DNA of 64,000 nt, from assembly GCA_001596155.1 (NCBI GenBank), contig CP014771.1:2046001-2110000 (forward strand), read 5' to 3'. Numbering within the stretch: position 1 is the stretch's first letter; each line of letters begins with the position of its first letter. This document shows positions 26,139 through 33,817 of the stretch, piece after piece. A program made the translations under genes and the position numbers. The notes under the pieces are model-generated. The model was not told the DNA's origin. It was given only the letters and a program-made list of their open reading frames with translations, and did not search any database. The stretch comes from Hymenobacter psoromatis (GTDB taxonomy: Bacteria; Bacteroidota; Bacteroidia; Cytophagales; Hymenobacteraceae).

Positions 26139-27005
26139 CTACAATTCCACCAGCTTCCCGTACGTCTCGGGCCGGCGGTCGCGGAAAAACTGCCAGGTGG
26201 CGCGCACTTCGTCAATCATATCGAGGTCGAATTCCGCAATCAGCAGCTCGTCCTTGTACTCATCGGCCTGCTTGATAATCTGGCCGCGCGGGTCCACGAA
26301 GTAGCTGGTGCCGTAGAAGCGGCCCAGGTTCCAGGGTTTTTCCTCGCCTACCCGGTTGATGCAGCCCATGAAGTAGCCGTTGGCCGCCGCGTGGGCGGGC
26401 TGCTCCAGCTTCCAGAGATATTGCGAGAGGCCGGCCACCGTGGCCGAAGGGTTGTACACGATTTCGGCCCCGTTCAGGCCCAGCACGCGCGCGCCGTCGG
26501 GGAAATGGCGGTCGTAGCAGATGTACACGCCCACCTTGGCGTAGCGGGTTTGAAAGACGGGGTAGCCCAGGTTGCCGGGTTTGAAGAAGTACTTCTCCCA
26601 GAAGCCGTTGGTGTGCGGAATGTGGTTTTTGCGGTACTTGCCCAGGTAGGTGCCGTCGGCGTCAATCACGGCCGCCGTGTTGTAGAGCACGCCCGCCGAC
26701 TCGCGCTCGTACACGGGCACAATCATCACCATCTGGTACTTTTTGGCATATTCGGCCATGCGCTCGGTGGTGGGGCCGGGCACCGACTCGGCCGAAGCGT
26801 ACCACGTCTGGTTTTGGCCGGGGCAGAAATACGGCGTGTTGAAAATCTCCTGCAAGCAGAGAATCTGCACGCCCTGCCGGCCGGCTTCCTCAATCAGCGG
26901 CAGGTGCTTCTGCACCATCGCTTCCTTGATTTCTTCGATAGAGCCTTCGCCCTCGGTCATCGGCAGGCTCATCTGGATGAGGCCGGATTTGATAATGCGC
27001 GCCAT
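26139..27005 (-). CDS. Beta-ureidopropionase-type nitrilase superfamily hydrolase
   Basis: 288 residues. The Glu-Lys-Cys catalytic triad of the carbon-nitrogen hydrolases can be placed: LQEIFN (Glu), YRKNHIPHTNGFWEKYFF (Lys) and YICYDRHFPDGAR (Cys). GFWEKYFFKPGN and SATVAGLSQYLWKLEQPAHAAANGYFMGCINRVG match the N-carbamoyl-beta-alanine amidohydrolase group. It would cleave N-carbamoyl-beta-alanine (or the methyl analogue from thymine) to beta-alanine, CO2 and ammonia, step 3 of the reductive pathway. Its position between dihydropyrimidinase and preT supports this; related agmatine-pathway amidases cannot be fully excluded. Confidence 0.85.
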   Translation of the reverse strand: MARIIKSGLIQMSLPMTEGEGSIEEIKEAMVQKHLPLIEEAGRQGVQILCLQEIFNTPYFCPGQNQTWYASAESVPGPTTERMAEYAKKYQMVMIVPVYERESAGVLYNTAAVIDADGTYLGKYRKNHIPHTNGFWEKYFFKPGNLGYPVFQTRYAKVGVYICYDRHFPDGARVLGLNGAEIVYNPSATVAGLSQYLWKLEQPAHAAANGYFMGCINRVGEEKPWNLGRFYGTSYFVDPRGQIIKQADEYKDELLIAEFDLDMIDEVRATWQFFRDRRPETYGKLVEL

Positions 27006-27060
27006 AGGTTTTGGTTGGTTGCTTATGGTTGGTTGATTAATACCGCTTCGTTTTCATCGT

Positions 27061-27150
27061 CTGTCATTGCGAGCCTGCGAAGCAATCGTACCTGCACGAG
27101 TCGTTTGGATGTCGTGCTGGTGCGATTGCTTCGCAGCCTCGCAATGACAG
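27061..27150. repeat. Family 1 intergenic palindrome
   Basis: Arms CTGTCATTGCGAGCCTGCGA and complement; inner stem ATTGC/GCAAT. Between the dihydropyrimidinase and ureidopropionase genes. Confidence 0.85.
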
Positions 27151-27172
27151 ACAAGTTTGGACTGCCTGCCCA

Positions 27173-28549
27173 TCAAAAAGCCGTCTTCCCACGCTTGATA
27201 AACTGCCCGTAGCCGCGCCTTACTTTAGCTTCGCCGTGGTCGATGGCCACCTGGCCGCGCAGCAAAACCGTGTCTATTTTACCGGTCAGCTCCCAGCCTT
27301 CGTAGGCCGAGTAGTCGCAGTTCATGTGGTGGGTAGCGGCCGAAATCGTGTGCTTTTTCTCAGGGTCGAAAATCACCAAATCGGCGTCGGCCCCAATGCT
27401 GATGGTGCCTTTGCGCGGAAACAGGCCAAAGATTTTGGCGGCGTTGGTGGACGTTACTTCCACGAATTTCTGCGGTGTAATTCTCCCCTTCCCTACCCCC
27501 TCCGAAAATAGCAGCTCCATACGATGCTCCACGGCCGGGTGGCCGTTCGGGATTTTGGAGAAGTCGTCCTTGCCCATCAGCTTCTGCTCCCACCTAAACG
27601 GGCAGTGGTCGGTGCCCACCACGTTCACCAAGCCTTGATTGATGCCGGCCCACAGCGTGGCCTGGTCCTTTTTTTCGCGCAGTGGCGGCGACATGACCCA
27701 CTTGGCACCCTCGGCCTCGTTTTCGTAGAGTGAAGCGTCGAGCAGCAGGTACTGGATGCAGGTTTCGACCAGCACGCGCTGATTGCGCTCGGTGGCGCGG
27801 CGCACCTGGTTGAGCGCGCCCTGGCAAGTAAGATGCACGATGTAGGCATTCACGCCCGTGTAATTGGCAATGTCGGCGAAGCGGCCCGAGGCTTCGGCCT
27901 CTGTCACTTCGGGCTGCGAGAGGTAGTGGTAGAGCGGGGTTAATTTCCCCTCGGCGCGGTGCTGGGCGATGAGCGTGTCAATCAGGTCGCCGTTGGTGGC
28001 GTGGGCGGTTACGAGGCCGCCGTGCTTTTTGACCTCTTGCATGAGGCCCACCATCTGCGCGTCGTCAATCATGAGCGCGCCTTTGTAGGCCATGAAGGTC
28101 TTGAAGGACGTGATGCCCTCGGCAATCATATCCTTGATTTCCAGCTGCGTATCCGAGTTGAAATCCGTCACGGCCATGTGGAAGGAATAGTCGCCCACGG
28201 CGTTGCCGGTGGCCCGGCCCTGCCACTCCTCTAGCGCGGCGCGCAGCGAGCTACCCTGCTTTTGCAGGATGAAATCGATGACCGTGGTGGTGCCGCCGTG
28301 CAAGGCGGCGCGGGTGCCAGTTTCGTAGGTGTCGCTGCTAAACGTGCCCATGAAGGGCATTTCCAAATGCACGTGCGGGTCGATGCCGCCGGGCATTATC
28401 AGCTTGCCAGTGCAGTCAATAACCTGCGCGCCGTCGGGCAGGGGTAGGCCCCGGCCAATGGCGGCGATGGTTTCGCCTTCGACCAGAATATCGCAAATAC
28501 TGTCCGAGTCGGCCGTGATGACGCGGCCGTTTTTTAGCAGAATCGACAT
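27173..28549 (-). CDS. hydA: Dihydropyrimidinase
   Basis: 458 residues. The amidohydrolase metal site is clear: GGIDPHVHLEMPFMGTFSSDTYETGTRAALHGGTTTVIDF holds the HxH motif, and SFKTFMAYKGALMIDD holds the Lys that is carboxylated to bridge the two zincs. Later ligands lie in VTAHATNGDLI, AYIVHLTCQGAL and GTDHCPFRWEQK. EKKHTISAATHHMNCDYSAYEGWELTGKI is a family C-terminal signature. It opens dihydrouracil or dihydrothymine to the N-carbamoyl amino acid. Some hydantoinases share these motifs, but the neighbouring preTA and ureidopropionase genes point to dihydropyrimidines. Confidence 0.92.
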   Translation of the reverse strand: MSILLKNGRVITADSDSICDILVEGETIAAIGRGLPLPDGAQVIDCTGKLIMPGGIDPHVHLEMPFMGTFSSDTYETGTRAALHGGTTTVIDFILQKQGSSLRAALEEWQGRATGNAVGDYSFHMAVTDFNSDTQLEIKDMIAEGITSFKTFMAYKGALMIDDAQMVGLMQEVKKHGGLVTAHATNGDLIDTLIAQHRAEGKLTPLYHYLSQPEVTEAEASGRFADIANYTGVNAYIVHLTCQGALNQVRRATERNQRVLVETCIQYLLLDASLYENEAEGAKWVMSPPLREKKDQATLWAGINQGLVNVVGTDHCPFRWEQKLMGKDDFSKIPNGHPAVEHRMELLFSEGVGKGRITPQKFVEVTSTNAAKIFGLFPRKGTISIGADADLVIFDPEKKHTISAATHHMNCDYSAYEGWELTGKIDTVLLRGQVAIDHGEAKVRRGYGQFIKRGKTAF

Positions 28550-28563
28550 GATAAACAGTTAAG

Positions 28564-28642
28564 TGTAGCGCGGCCTCTGCGAGTCCGCGCGCTACACGAT
28601 TAGCAGCTAACCCACGCGCGGACTCGCGGAGTCCGCGCTACA
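28564..28642. repeat. Family 2 intergenic palindrome
   Basis: Arms TGTAGCGCGGCCTCTGCGAG and complement; inner stem CGCGG/CCGCG. Between the aminotransferase and dihydropyrimidinase genes. Confidence 0.82.
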
Positions 28643-28644
28643 GC

Positions 28645-29997
28645 TTAGTGCGTGTGCGCGTCCGCGATTTTCAACGCCTCCGAAATAATTGCCAAGCCTT
28701 CATCCAGCTCCGCTTTATTGATACACAGCGGGGGGGCGATAAAAATGTAGTTCCAGCGCACGAAGGTGTACATGCCCAGCTCTTTAATCTTAGCGGCTAC
28801 CTGGTTCATCACGCCCATTTGGTCGGGGGTAGCGTTCCAGGGGGCCATCGGCTCCTTGGTTTCGCGGTTTTTCACCAGCTCCAGGCAGCCGAGCAGGCCG
28901 GTGTTGCGCCAGTCGCCGATGCTGGGGTGCTGCTTAATTAGCTCAGCCACGCGCTCATCGAGGTACTGGCCCATCGCCACGGTGTTTTCGAGCAGGTTAT
29001 CCTCCTGGTAAATGTCGAGCACGGCCACCGCGGCGGCGCAGCTCACGGGGTGGGCCGAGTAGGTGAGGCCCAGCGGCAAGGGCTTGTCGTCAAACGACTT
29101 GGCAATGGCTTCGTCAACGATTACCGCGCCCAGCGGCAGGTAGCCGGCCGTGATGCCCTTGGCGGTGGCAATTATATCCACTTTCACGCCGTGATGGTCG
29201 GAGCCGAACCATTTGCCGGTGCGGCCGAAGCCCGACATCACCTCGTCGGCCACCAGCAGAATGCCGTGCTGGTCACAGATTTCGCGCACCCGCGTCCAGT
29301 AGCCGGGCGGGTATTTGATGCAGCCCGACGTGCCCGACTCGCCTTCCAGAATAATGGCCGCCACGCTATTAGGGTTTTCGTAGCCAATAATGCGCTCCAG
29401 GGCATCGGCGGCGCGTTGGGCGCACTCCTCGGGGGTAGTGCTGTACCAGGGGCAGCGGTAGAAATACGGGTTTTCGACGTGTACCACGCCGGGCATGGCT
29501 TGGCTATCCATAGCAAACTTGCGCGGGTCGCCGCCCACGCTCATGGCTCCGTAGCTGGCCCCGTGAAACGACTGGTAGAGCGCCACAATCTTGTGCCGGC
29601 CGGTGTAGATGCGCGCCAGCTTGATGGCGTTTTCGATGGCCTCGGCCCCGCCCAGCGTGAAAAACGCCTTGGTCAGGTTGGGCGCGGTTATCTCGGCCAG
29701 CTTGCGGCCCAGGTCGCCGCGCGCCTTGGTTATCATGCCGGGATACACGTAGCTTACCTCGCGCATCTGGGCGGCCACGGCCTCGGTCACGCGCTGGTCG
29801 CCGTGACCGATATTCACGTTCATGAGCTGCGACGAAAAGTCGATATACCGCTTACCGTCGCGGTCGTAGAGGTACACGCCCGCTGCCCGCTCGGCGCTGA
29901 TGGGACTGAGGCCCGTTTGCTTCGACCACGAGAAAAGCGTGTGGTCGAGGTTGTCGTGCAGAATTTGCTGCTGGTCGAGGTCGAGGGTAGGGTGCAT
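28645..29997 (-). CDS. Class III aminotransferase, probably beta-alanine-type
   Basis: 450 residues from the ATG at 29997. Class III motifs: the Gly-rich phosphate site TLGGAEAIENAIKLAR, LVADEVMSGFGRTGKWFG with the PLP-nitrogen Asp, and the Schiff-base Lys in IIATAKGITAGYLPLGAVI. In this genomic place, between dihydropyrimidinase and a CoA-acylating semialdehyde dehydrogenase, it would move the amino group of beta-alanine or 3-aminoisobutyrate to a keto acid, giving malonate or methylmalonate semialdehyde. Substrate specificity is inferred from context; the family also covers 4-aminobutyrate and omega-amino acid enzymes. Confidence 0.82.
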   Translation of the reverse strand: MHPTLDLDQQQILHDNLDHTLFSWSKQTGLSPISAERAAGVYLYDRDGKRYIDFSSQLMNVNIGHGDQRVTEAVAAQMREVSYVYPGMITKARGDLGRKLAEITAPNLTKAFFTLGGAEAIENAIKLARIYTGRHKIVALYQSFHGASYGAMSVGGDPRKFAMDSQAMPGVVHVENPYFYRCPWYSTTPEECAQRAADALERIIGYENPNSVAAIILEGESGTSGCIKYPPGYWTRVREICDQHGILLVADEVMSGFGRTGKWFGSDHHGVKVDIIATAKGITAGYLPLGAVIVDEAIAKSFDDKPLPLGLTYSAHPVSCAAAVAVLDIYQEDNLLENTVAMGQYLDERVAELIKQHPSIGDWRNTGLLGCLELVKNRETKEPMAPWNATPDQMGVMNQVAAKIKELGMYTFVRWNYIFIAPPLCINKAELDEGLAIISEALKIADAHTH

Positions 29998-30022
29998 GTG
30001 GCTGTATAAAATAAAGTAAACC

Positions 30023-30060
30023 AAGAACGTCATGTCGAGCTTGCCGAGACATCTCGCGTG
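30023..30060. repeat. Single family 1 arm (unpaired)
   Basis: A lone arm with inner stem ATGTC/GACAT. Bases 30029-30060 are identical to 30405-30436 on the other side of the GIY-YIG gene (32-base direct repeat). Confidence 0.85.
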
Positions 30061-30073
30061 CAGTCGTTGGGCC

Positions 30074-30370
30074 TCACCCGGCCCACGTATGCAAATCAAT
30101 CGGTTCCCAGGCTGGATTTAGGGTATTAATTAAGAATTCCTTTTTGGCGCGTGCCCAGTTTTTAATCTGCTTTTCTCTGGCAATAGCTTGAATAGCATCG
30201 GGGCTTAGCTCAAAATAAACCAGCAGATTACATTGGTAGCGACCCGTGAATTTCCCAGCCTCGCCCAAGCCTTGACCGTGCTCATATAATCGCCGCTCCA
30301 AATTATTGGTAACGCCGGTGTACAGCACTGTTTGGGCCGGATTAGTCAGGATGTAGATGTAAAAACTCAT
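30074..30370 (-). CDS. Single-domain GIY-YIG nuclease-like protein
   Basis: 98 residues, almost entirely one GIY-YIG domain. It has FYIYILTNPAQTVLYTGVTNNLERRLYEH (the Y-x-Y and YTG elements with the catalytic Arg in NNLERRLYEH), then LVYFELSPDAIQAIAREKQIKNWARAKKEFLI with the metal-binding Glu in AREKQIK. Small stand-alone proteins of this kind are numerous in Bacteroidetes and mostly uncharacterised; a structure-specific DNA nickase activity is presumed. It interrupts the pyrimidine catabolic cluster between mmsA and the aminotransferase and is bracketed by family 1 repeat arms. Base use seems slightly more A/T-rich than the neighbours, which would fit insertion. Confidence 0.85.
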   Translation of the reverse strand: MSFYIYILTNPAQTVLYTGVTNNLERRLYEHGQGLGEAGKFTGRYQCNLLVYFELSPDAIQAIAREKQIKNWARAKKEFLINTLNPAWEPIDLHTWAG

Positions 30371-30404
30371 AAGCTATTTACAGAAAAACGGCAAGGAAAA
30401 GGCG

Positions 30405-30505
30405 GTCATGTCGAGCTTGCCGAGACATCTCGCGTGGTTCGTTGAACGATTGGGTTAGTTGAGCACGCGAGATGTCTCGGCAAGCTCGACATGACGTTCT
30501 TTTTG
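30405..30505. repeat. Family 1 palindrome upstream of the GIY-YIG gene
   Basis: Left arm 30405-30436, right arm 30464-30495 (complement), continuing into GACGTTCTTTTTGGCGCG as in the 24541-24655 copy. Inner stem ATGTC/GACAT. Confidence 0.85.
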
Positions 30506-30522
30506 GCGCGATACCGCGCTGA

Positions 30523-31995
30523 CTAGCTCATCCAGTTCACCCGCGACTCGGGGTTCCACTTGGTAGTCGTCTTTTTCAGCTGCGTCCAGAACTCAATCGA
30601 GCTTTTCCCGGTGATATCACACGCGCCGAACTTGGATTCGTTCCAGCCGCCGAACGAGAAGGGCTCGCGGGGCACGGGCACGCCGATGTTCACGCCAATC
30701 ATGCCGGCGCTGGCGTGGTCCATCACGTAGCGGGCATGGCTGCCGCTCTGCGTGAAAACGGCGGCGGCGTTGCCATAGGGGTTGGCATTTTCAATGACCA
30801 GAGCCTCATCGAGGCTCTTGGTGCGCATAATGGCCAGCACCGGGCCGAAGACTTCTTCTTTGGCGATGGCCATGTCGGGCGTCACGAAATCGACCACCGT
30901 GGGGCCGACGTAGTAGCCGTCTTCGTGGCCGGGCACTACGGCGCCACGCCCGTCAAGAAGCACTTTGGCCCCGGCGGCTTCGGCCTCGGTGATGTAGCGC
31001 TCGATGCGCTCCTTGGCCTCGCGGCTGATGACGGAGCCCAGGTTCTGGCCGGGAATAATCTTCTTAGCTTCTTCCACTAACTTACTTACAATGTGGTCGA
31101 TGCCGCCTACCCCCACCATCGTGGAGCCGGCCATGCAGCGCTGGCCCGCGCAGCCCGACATGCTGGCCGCCACGTTGGAGGCCGTCATCTCGGGGTGAGC
31201 GTCGGGTAACACGATGAGGTGGTTTTTGGCCCCGCCCAGCGCCACGCAGCGCTTGAGGTTACTGGTGGCCCGGATGTAAACCGTCTTAGCGATGGGCGTC
31301 GAGCCCACGAACGACACGGCCTGAATATCGGGGTGGTCGCAGATGGCTTCCACAATGGTGCGGTCGCCGTTCACCACGTTGAGCACGCCGTCGGGCAGGC
31401 CGGCTTCTTTCAGTAATTCGGCGATTTTTACGGCGCTCAGCGGCACTTTCTCCGAGGGCTTCAGAATCATGCAATTGCCAAGCACCAGCGCGTTCGGGAT
31501 GGTCCAGTGCGGCACCATGTTGGGGAAATTGAACGGGGCAATGCTGGCCACCACGCCCAGCGGCTTGCGCTCGGCGCGGGCCTCCACGCCCTTGCTCACT
31601 TCCAGAAACTCACCCTGCACTAGCTGCGGCAGCGAGCAGGCAAACTCGGTCAGCTCCACGGCCTTTTCGACTTCGGCGCGGGCCTCGTCGAAGGTCTTGC
31701 CGTTTTCCTCGCGCACGAGGTCGGCCAGGGCTTTCATGTCGCGCTCCAGCAGCGTTTTATAGCGGTAAAATATCTGCACCCGCTCTTTAATCGGAGTAGC
31801 CGACCAGGCCGGAAACGCGGCCTGCGCGGCCCGCACCGCCGCCTCCAAATCGGCCGCGCTACTCAGCGGCATCGCCGAGATAACGGCCCCGCTCAACGGA
31901 CTGAACACGTCGAGCAGGGCCGCCGCCGGCGTGTCGAGGGGCTGGCCGGCTACGTAGTTGCGGATGGCGGGGTACTTCAACGCTTGCGTCTCCAT
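30523..31995 (-). CDS. mmsA: CoA-acylating methylmalonate-semialdehyde dehydrogenase
   Basis: 490 residues, normal length. The aldehyde dehydrogenase fold is complete: APFNFPNMVPHWTIPNALVLGNCMILKPSEKVPLS (NAD-binding), FVGSTPIAKTVY, and the nucleophile Cys in MSGCAGQRCMAGST. ANPYGNAAAVFTQSG and the C-terminal GVNIGVPVPREPFSFGGWNESKFG match MmsA and not ordinary aldehyde dehydrogenases. It oxidises malonate or methylmalonate semialdehyde with CoA and NAD, releasing CO2 to give acetyl-CoA or propionyl-CoA, the last step of pyrimidine (and valine/inositol) breakdown. It is the first gene of the minus-strand catabolic run. Confidence 0.92.
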   Translation of the reverse strand: METQALKYPAIRNYVAGQPLDTPAAALLDVFSPLSGAVISAMPLSSAADLEAAVRAAQAAFPAWSATPIKERVQIFYRYKTLLERDMKALADLVREENGKTFDEARAEVEKAVELTEFACSLPQLVQGEFLEVSKGVEARAERKPLGVVASIAPFNFPNMVPHWTIPNALVLGNCMILKPSEKVPLSAVKIAELLKEAGLPDGVLNVVNGDRTIVEAICDHPDIQAVSFVGSTPIAKTVYIRATSNLKRCVALGGAKNHLIVLPDAHPEMTASNVAASMSGCAGQRCMAGSTMVGVGGIDHIVSKLVEEAKKIIPGQNLGSVISREAKERIERYITEAEAAGAKVLLDGRGAVVPGHEDGYYVGPTVVDFVTPDMAIAKEEVFGPVLAIMRTKSLDEALVIENANPYGNAAAVFTQSGSHARYVMDHASAGMIGVNIGVPVPREPFSFGGWNESKFGACDITGKSSIEFWTQLKKTTTKWNPESRVNWMS

Positions 31996-32019
31996 GAATT
32001 ACCGGAAGGTTTAGGGGAT

Positions 32020-32048
32020 GCAAGCTACTGGTTTTTCTGGAATTGCAA
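32020..32048 (-). promoter_or_regulatory. Possible promoter for mmsA
   Basis: On the minus strand TTGC (32045-32048) and TAGCTTGC (32020-32027) are 17 bases apart, close to the TTTG/TAnnTTTG consensus but with a mismatch in the -7 box. The start codon lies 25 bases downstream. Confidence 0.35.
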
Positions 32049-32111
32049 CTTATTCAGACACTTTTTACTGACTGATATCACGCAGCTGCTTCGTTGAAGT
32101 GGCTGCCGGGG

Positions 32112-32197
32112 GTAGCGCGATTTTTGTAAATCGCGTCCCTGCACCCTCAAAGCCAACCTATATGGCGCGGGGACGCGATTTACAAAAATCGCGCTAC
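32112..32197. repeat. Family 2 intergenic palindrome
   Basis: Arms GTAGCGCGATTTTTGTAAAT and complement; inner stem CGCGATTT/AAATCGCG. The right arm ends four bases before the stop codon of the XRE-type gene. Confidence 0.85.
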
Positions 32198-32200
32198 GGC

Positions 32201-32749
32201 CTACTGCGTTACATCACTACCCAAGATTTCGCGCAGCAGCGCGGCTTCGTGCTCCAGGCCGGCGAGGCGGGCTTCGAGCAGGCGCTGCGGGCCGGCTCCG
32301 CAGGTGAAGAGCAGCGCCTCCTCGGCCTCGCTCGCGAACAAAGCCAGCCAGTTTTCTTCGTGCGCGGGCCGCGCGCCGGAGCCGGTTCCGGCCCGCAAGG
32401 CGGGTAGGGCGGCCAGGCGGGCTTCGTAAGGAGCCGCGCGGTCGCGCAGCGCGGCTAGCTCGCGGCGCAGGCGGCGGGCGTGGTGCTGGCAGTAATCGAA
32501 GCGCGGCGCGAGGAGCGAGGGCTCGATGGGCGGCACCGGCAGCGGCGGCGCAGGAACGCTCCCCCCTGCCCCATCGGGCACCCGGCCCAGGCGCGCCCAA
32601 TCGAGCCGGATACTTTGCTGGATAGCCGCTAAAGGCAGGCCGCGCCGGCCGCTTTCTAGGTGCGCCAGCTGGGTGCGGTCTATGCCTAGCCAGGAGGCCA
32701 GCCGCTCCTGCGTCAGGCCAAAATAGTCGCGGGTACTTACATCACGCAT
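32201..32749 (-). CDS. XRE-like helix-turn-helix regulator with coiled C-terminal region
   Basis: 182 residues. The N-terminal GLTQERLASWLGIDRTQLAHLESGRRGLPLAAI is a clear Xre/Cro-type HTH (about residues 11-43). After a Pro-rich linker (GSVPAPPLPVPPIEP) comes a helical region rich in Arg, Ala and Leu (HHARRLRRELAALRDRAAPYEARLAALPAL...LLEARLAGLEHEAALLREIL), probably a coiled-coil dimerisation part. No ligand domain is recognisable. A symmetrical sequence about 30 bases upstream of the start (32781-32834) is a good candidate for its own operator. The target genes are unknown. Confidence 0.72.
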   Translation of the reverse strand: MRDVSTRDYFGLTQERLASWLGIDRTQLAHLESGRRGLPLAAIQQSIRLDWARLGRVPDGAGGSVPAPPLPVPPIEPSLLAPRFDYCQHHARRLRRELAALRDRAAPYEARLAALPALRAGTGSGARPAHEENWLALFASEAEEALLFTCGAGPQRLLEARLAGLEHEAALLREILGSDVTQ

Positions 32750-32780
32750 AGGTTAAAGTGAGTGGGTAGGGATTCTTTAT

Positions 32781-32834
32781 TTGTCACAGTTTCAGTTGTA
32801 ACAAATCTACTTGTGACAACTGAAATTGTGACAA
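32781..32834. promoter_or_regulatory. Putative operator: imperfect palindrome of TTGTCACA-type half-sites
   Basis: TTGTCACAGTTTCAGTTGTA on the left mirrors CTTGTGACAACTGAAATTGT and following bases on the right. Four related half-sites (TTGTCACA, TTGTAACA, TTGTGACA, TTGTGACA) are spaced at regular intervals just upstream of the XRE gene. Confidence 0.6.
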
Positions 32835-32853
32835 CCGGACGGTCAAAAGGCGG

Positions 32854-33135
32854 TCACTTAGTGAATTCCTCTTTAATAATTTTGCCGGTTTTAGGGTCAA
32901 GCGTGCAGCAAAAGCAGTCCCAGGTAGCTGCTTTCAGTGAATGACCATCACCCACAAAACTGGTATAAAAATCACCTGGCCGCCGCGCTTCTGCTATCCA
33001 TAGCATACCACCTTCCGCATCATAAGCGTAAAGATTACGAGCGGGGCCGGCAAAAGGAAATTTCATCCAGTCGTAAATAACCAGCAGCTTGCCTTCAAAA
33101 TACAGCGTTTCAACCACCCGAAATTCCATCGCCAT
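32854..33135 (-). CDS. Small conserved protein of unknown function
   Basis: 93 residues. The ATG at 33135 shares one base with the plsY stop (TAATG), a coupled start; a Met two codons later is an alternative. The sequence MAMEFRVVETLYFEGKLLVIYDWMKFPFAGPARNLYAYDAEGGMLWIAE looks like repeated beta strands of a small soluble domain (NLYAYDAEGGMLW is reminiscent of beta-propeller blades or PQQ-like repeats). DCFCCTLDPKTGKIIKEEF closes it. No catalytic motif is visible. Coupling to plsY may be accidental. Confidence 0.6.
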   Translation of the reverse strand: MAMEFRVVETLYFEGKLLVIYDWMKFPFAGPARNLYAYDAEGGMLWIAEARRPGDFYTSFVGDGHSLKAATWDCFCCTLDPKTGKIIKEEFTK

Positions 33136-33773
33136 TACCGCTTGCCCCACAGCGGCACGCGGCTTTCGGTGCCGGCGCGCAGGCGGCCAATGTTGGCCCG
33201 GTGCGTATAAATGAGCATGGCGGCCAGCAAAAAGCCAAACCAGACTTGCAGCGGGTTGGCGGGCCGGAAGGGGGGTAGGAGTTGCAAAAACGCGAAGGCC
33301 ACGCCGGCCGTCATGCTGCTCAGAGATACGTAGCGCGTGGTGCCCAGCACCGCCAGAAACACCAGCAGCGCCCCGCCCACCGTGGCCGGCGCGATGGCCA
33401 GCATCATGCCCAGGATAGTGGCCACGCCCTTACCCCCCCGAAACTGCGCGAATACCGGAAATATGTGCCCCACCACCGCCAGCACGCCGCAGGCGAGGCG
33501 GTAGTAAAACGGGTTTTCGGGGGCGATGAGACCCTGGCTCAGCAGAAGATTAGGCAGAAAATACGCCGCCGCGAAGCCCTTAAAGGCATCAAACAGCAGC
33601 ACGAAGGTGCCGGCTTTTTTGCCCAGCACCCGGAAGGTGTTGGTGGCGCCCGCGTTGCCGGAGCCGTGCTCCCGGATGTCGGCCAGGTTGAAAAACGCGC
33701 GGCCCACCCACAGCGCCGTGGGGATGGAACCAAGCAGATAGGCCGCGAGCAGCGCCGGAAAGATTAGTAGCAT
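33135..33773 (-). CDS. plsY: Acyl-phosphate:glycerol-3-phosphate acyltransferase
   Basis: 212 residues with several hydrophobic helices. All three PlsY motifs can be seen: LLGSIPTALWVG and GSGNAGATNTFRVLGKKAG (motif 1 region), FRGGKGVATILGMML (motif 2, phosphate loop), and LSSMTAGVAF (motif 3 region). It transfers the acyl group from acyl phosphate to glycerol 3-phosphate, the first committed step of phospholipid synthesis. A -7-like TACTTTTG sits at 33779-33786 on the minus strand, only five bases before the start codon, so a nearly leaderless mRNA is possible. Confidence 0.93.
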   Translation of the reverse strand: MLLIFPALLAAYLLGSIPTALWVGRAFFNLADIREHGSGNAGATNTFRVLGKKAGTFVLLFDAFKGFAAAYFLPNLLLSQGLIAPENPFYYRLACGVLAVVGHIFPVFAQFRGGKGVATILGMMLAIAPATVGGALLVFLAVLGTTRYVSLSSMTAGVAFAFLQLLPPFRPANPLQVWFGFLLAAMLIYTHRANIGRLRAGTESRVPLWGKR

Positions 33774-33778
33774 AGGCG

Positions 33779-33816
33779 CAAAAGTAAGCCGCCCCGGAGG
33801 TCGTCCGGGGCGGCAG
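33779..33816 (-). terminator. Terminator of the 1874-aa gene
   Basis: An 11-bp GC stem (33788-33798 with 33804-33814) followed on the minus strand by TTACTTTTG, two bases after the stop of the large gene. Confidence 0.7.
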
Positions 33817-33817
33817 G

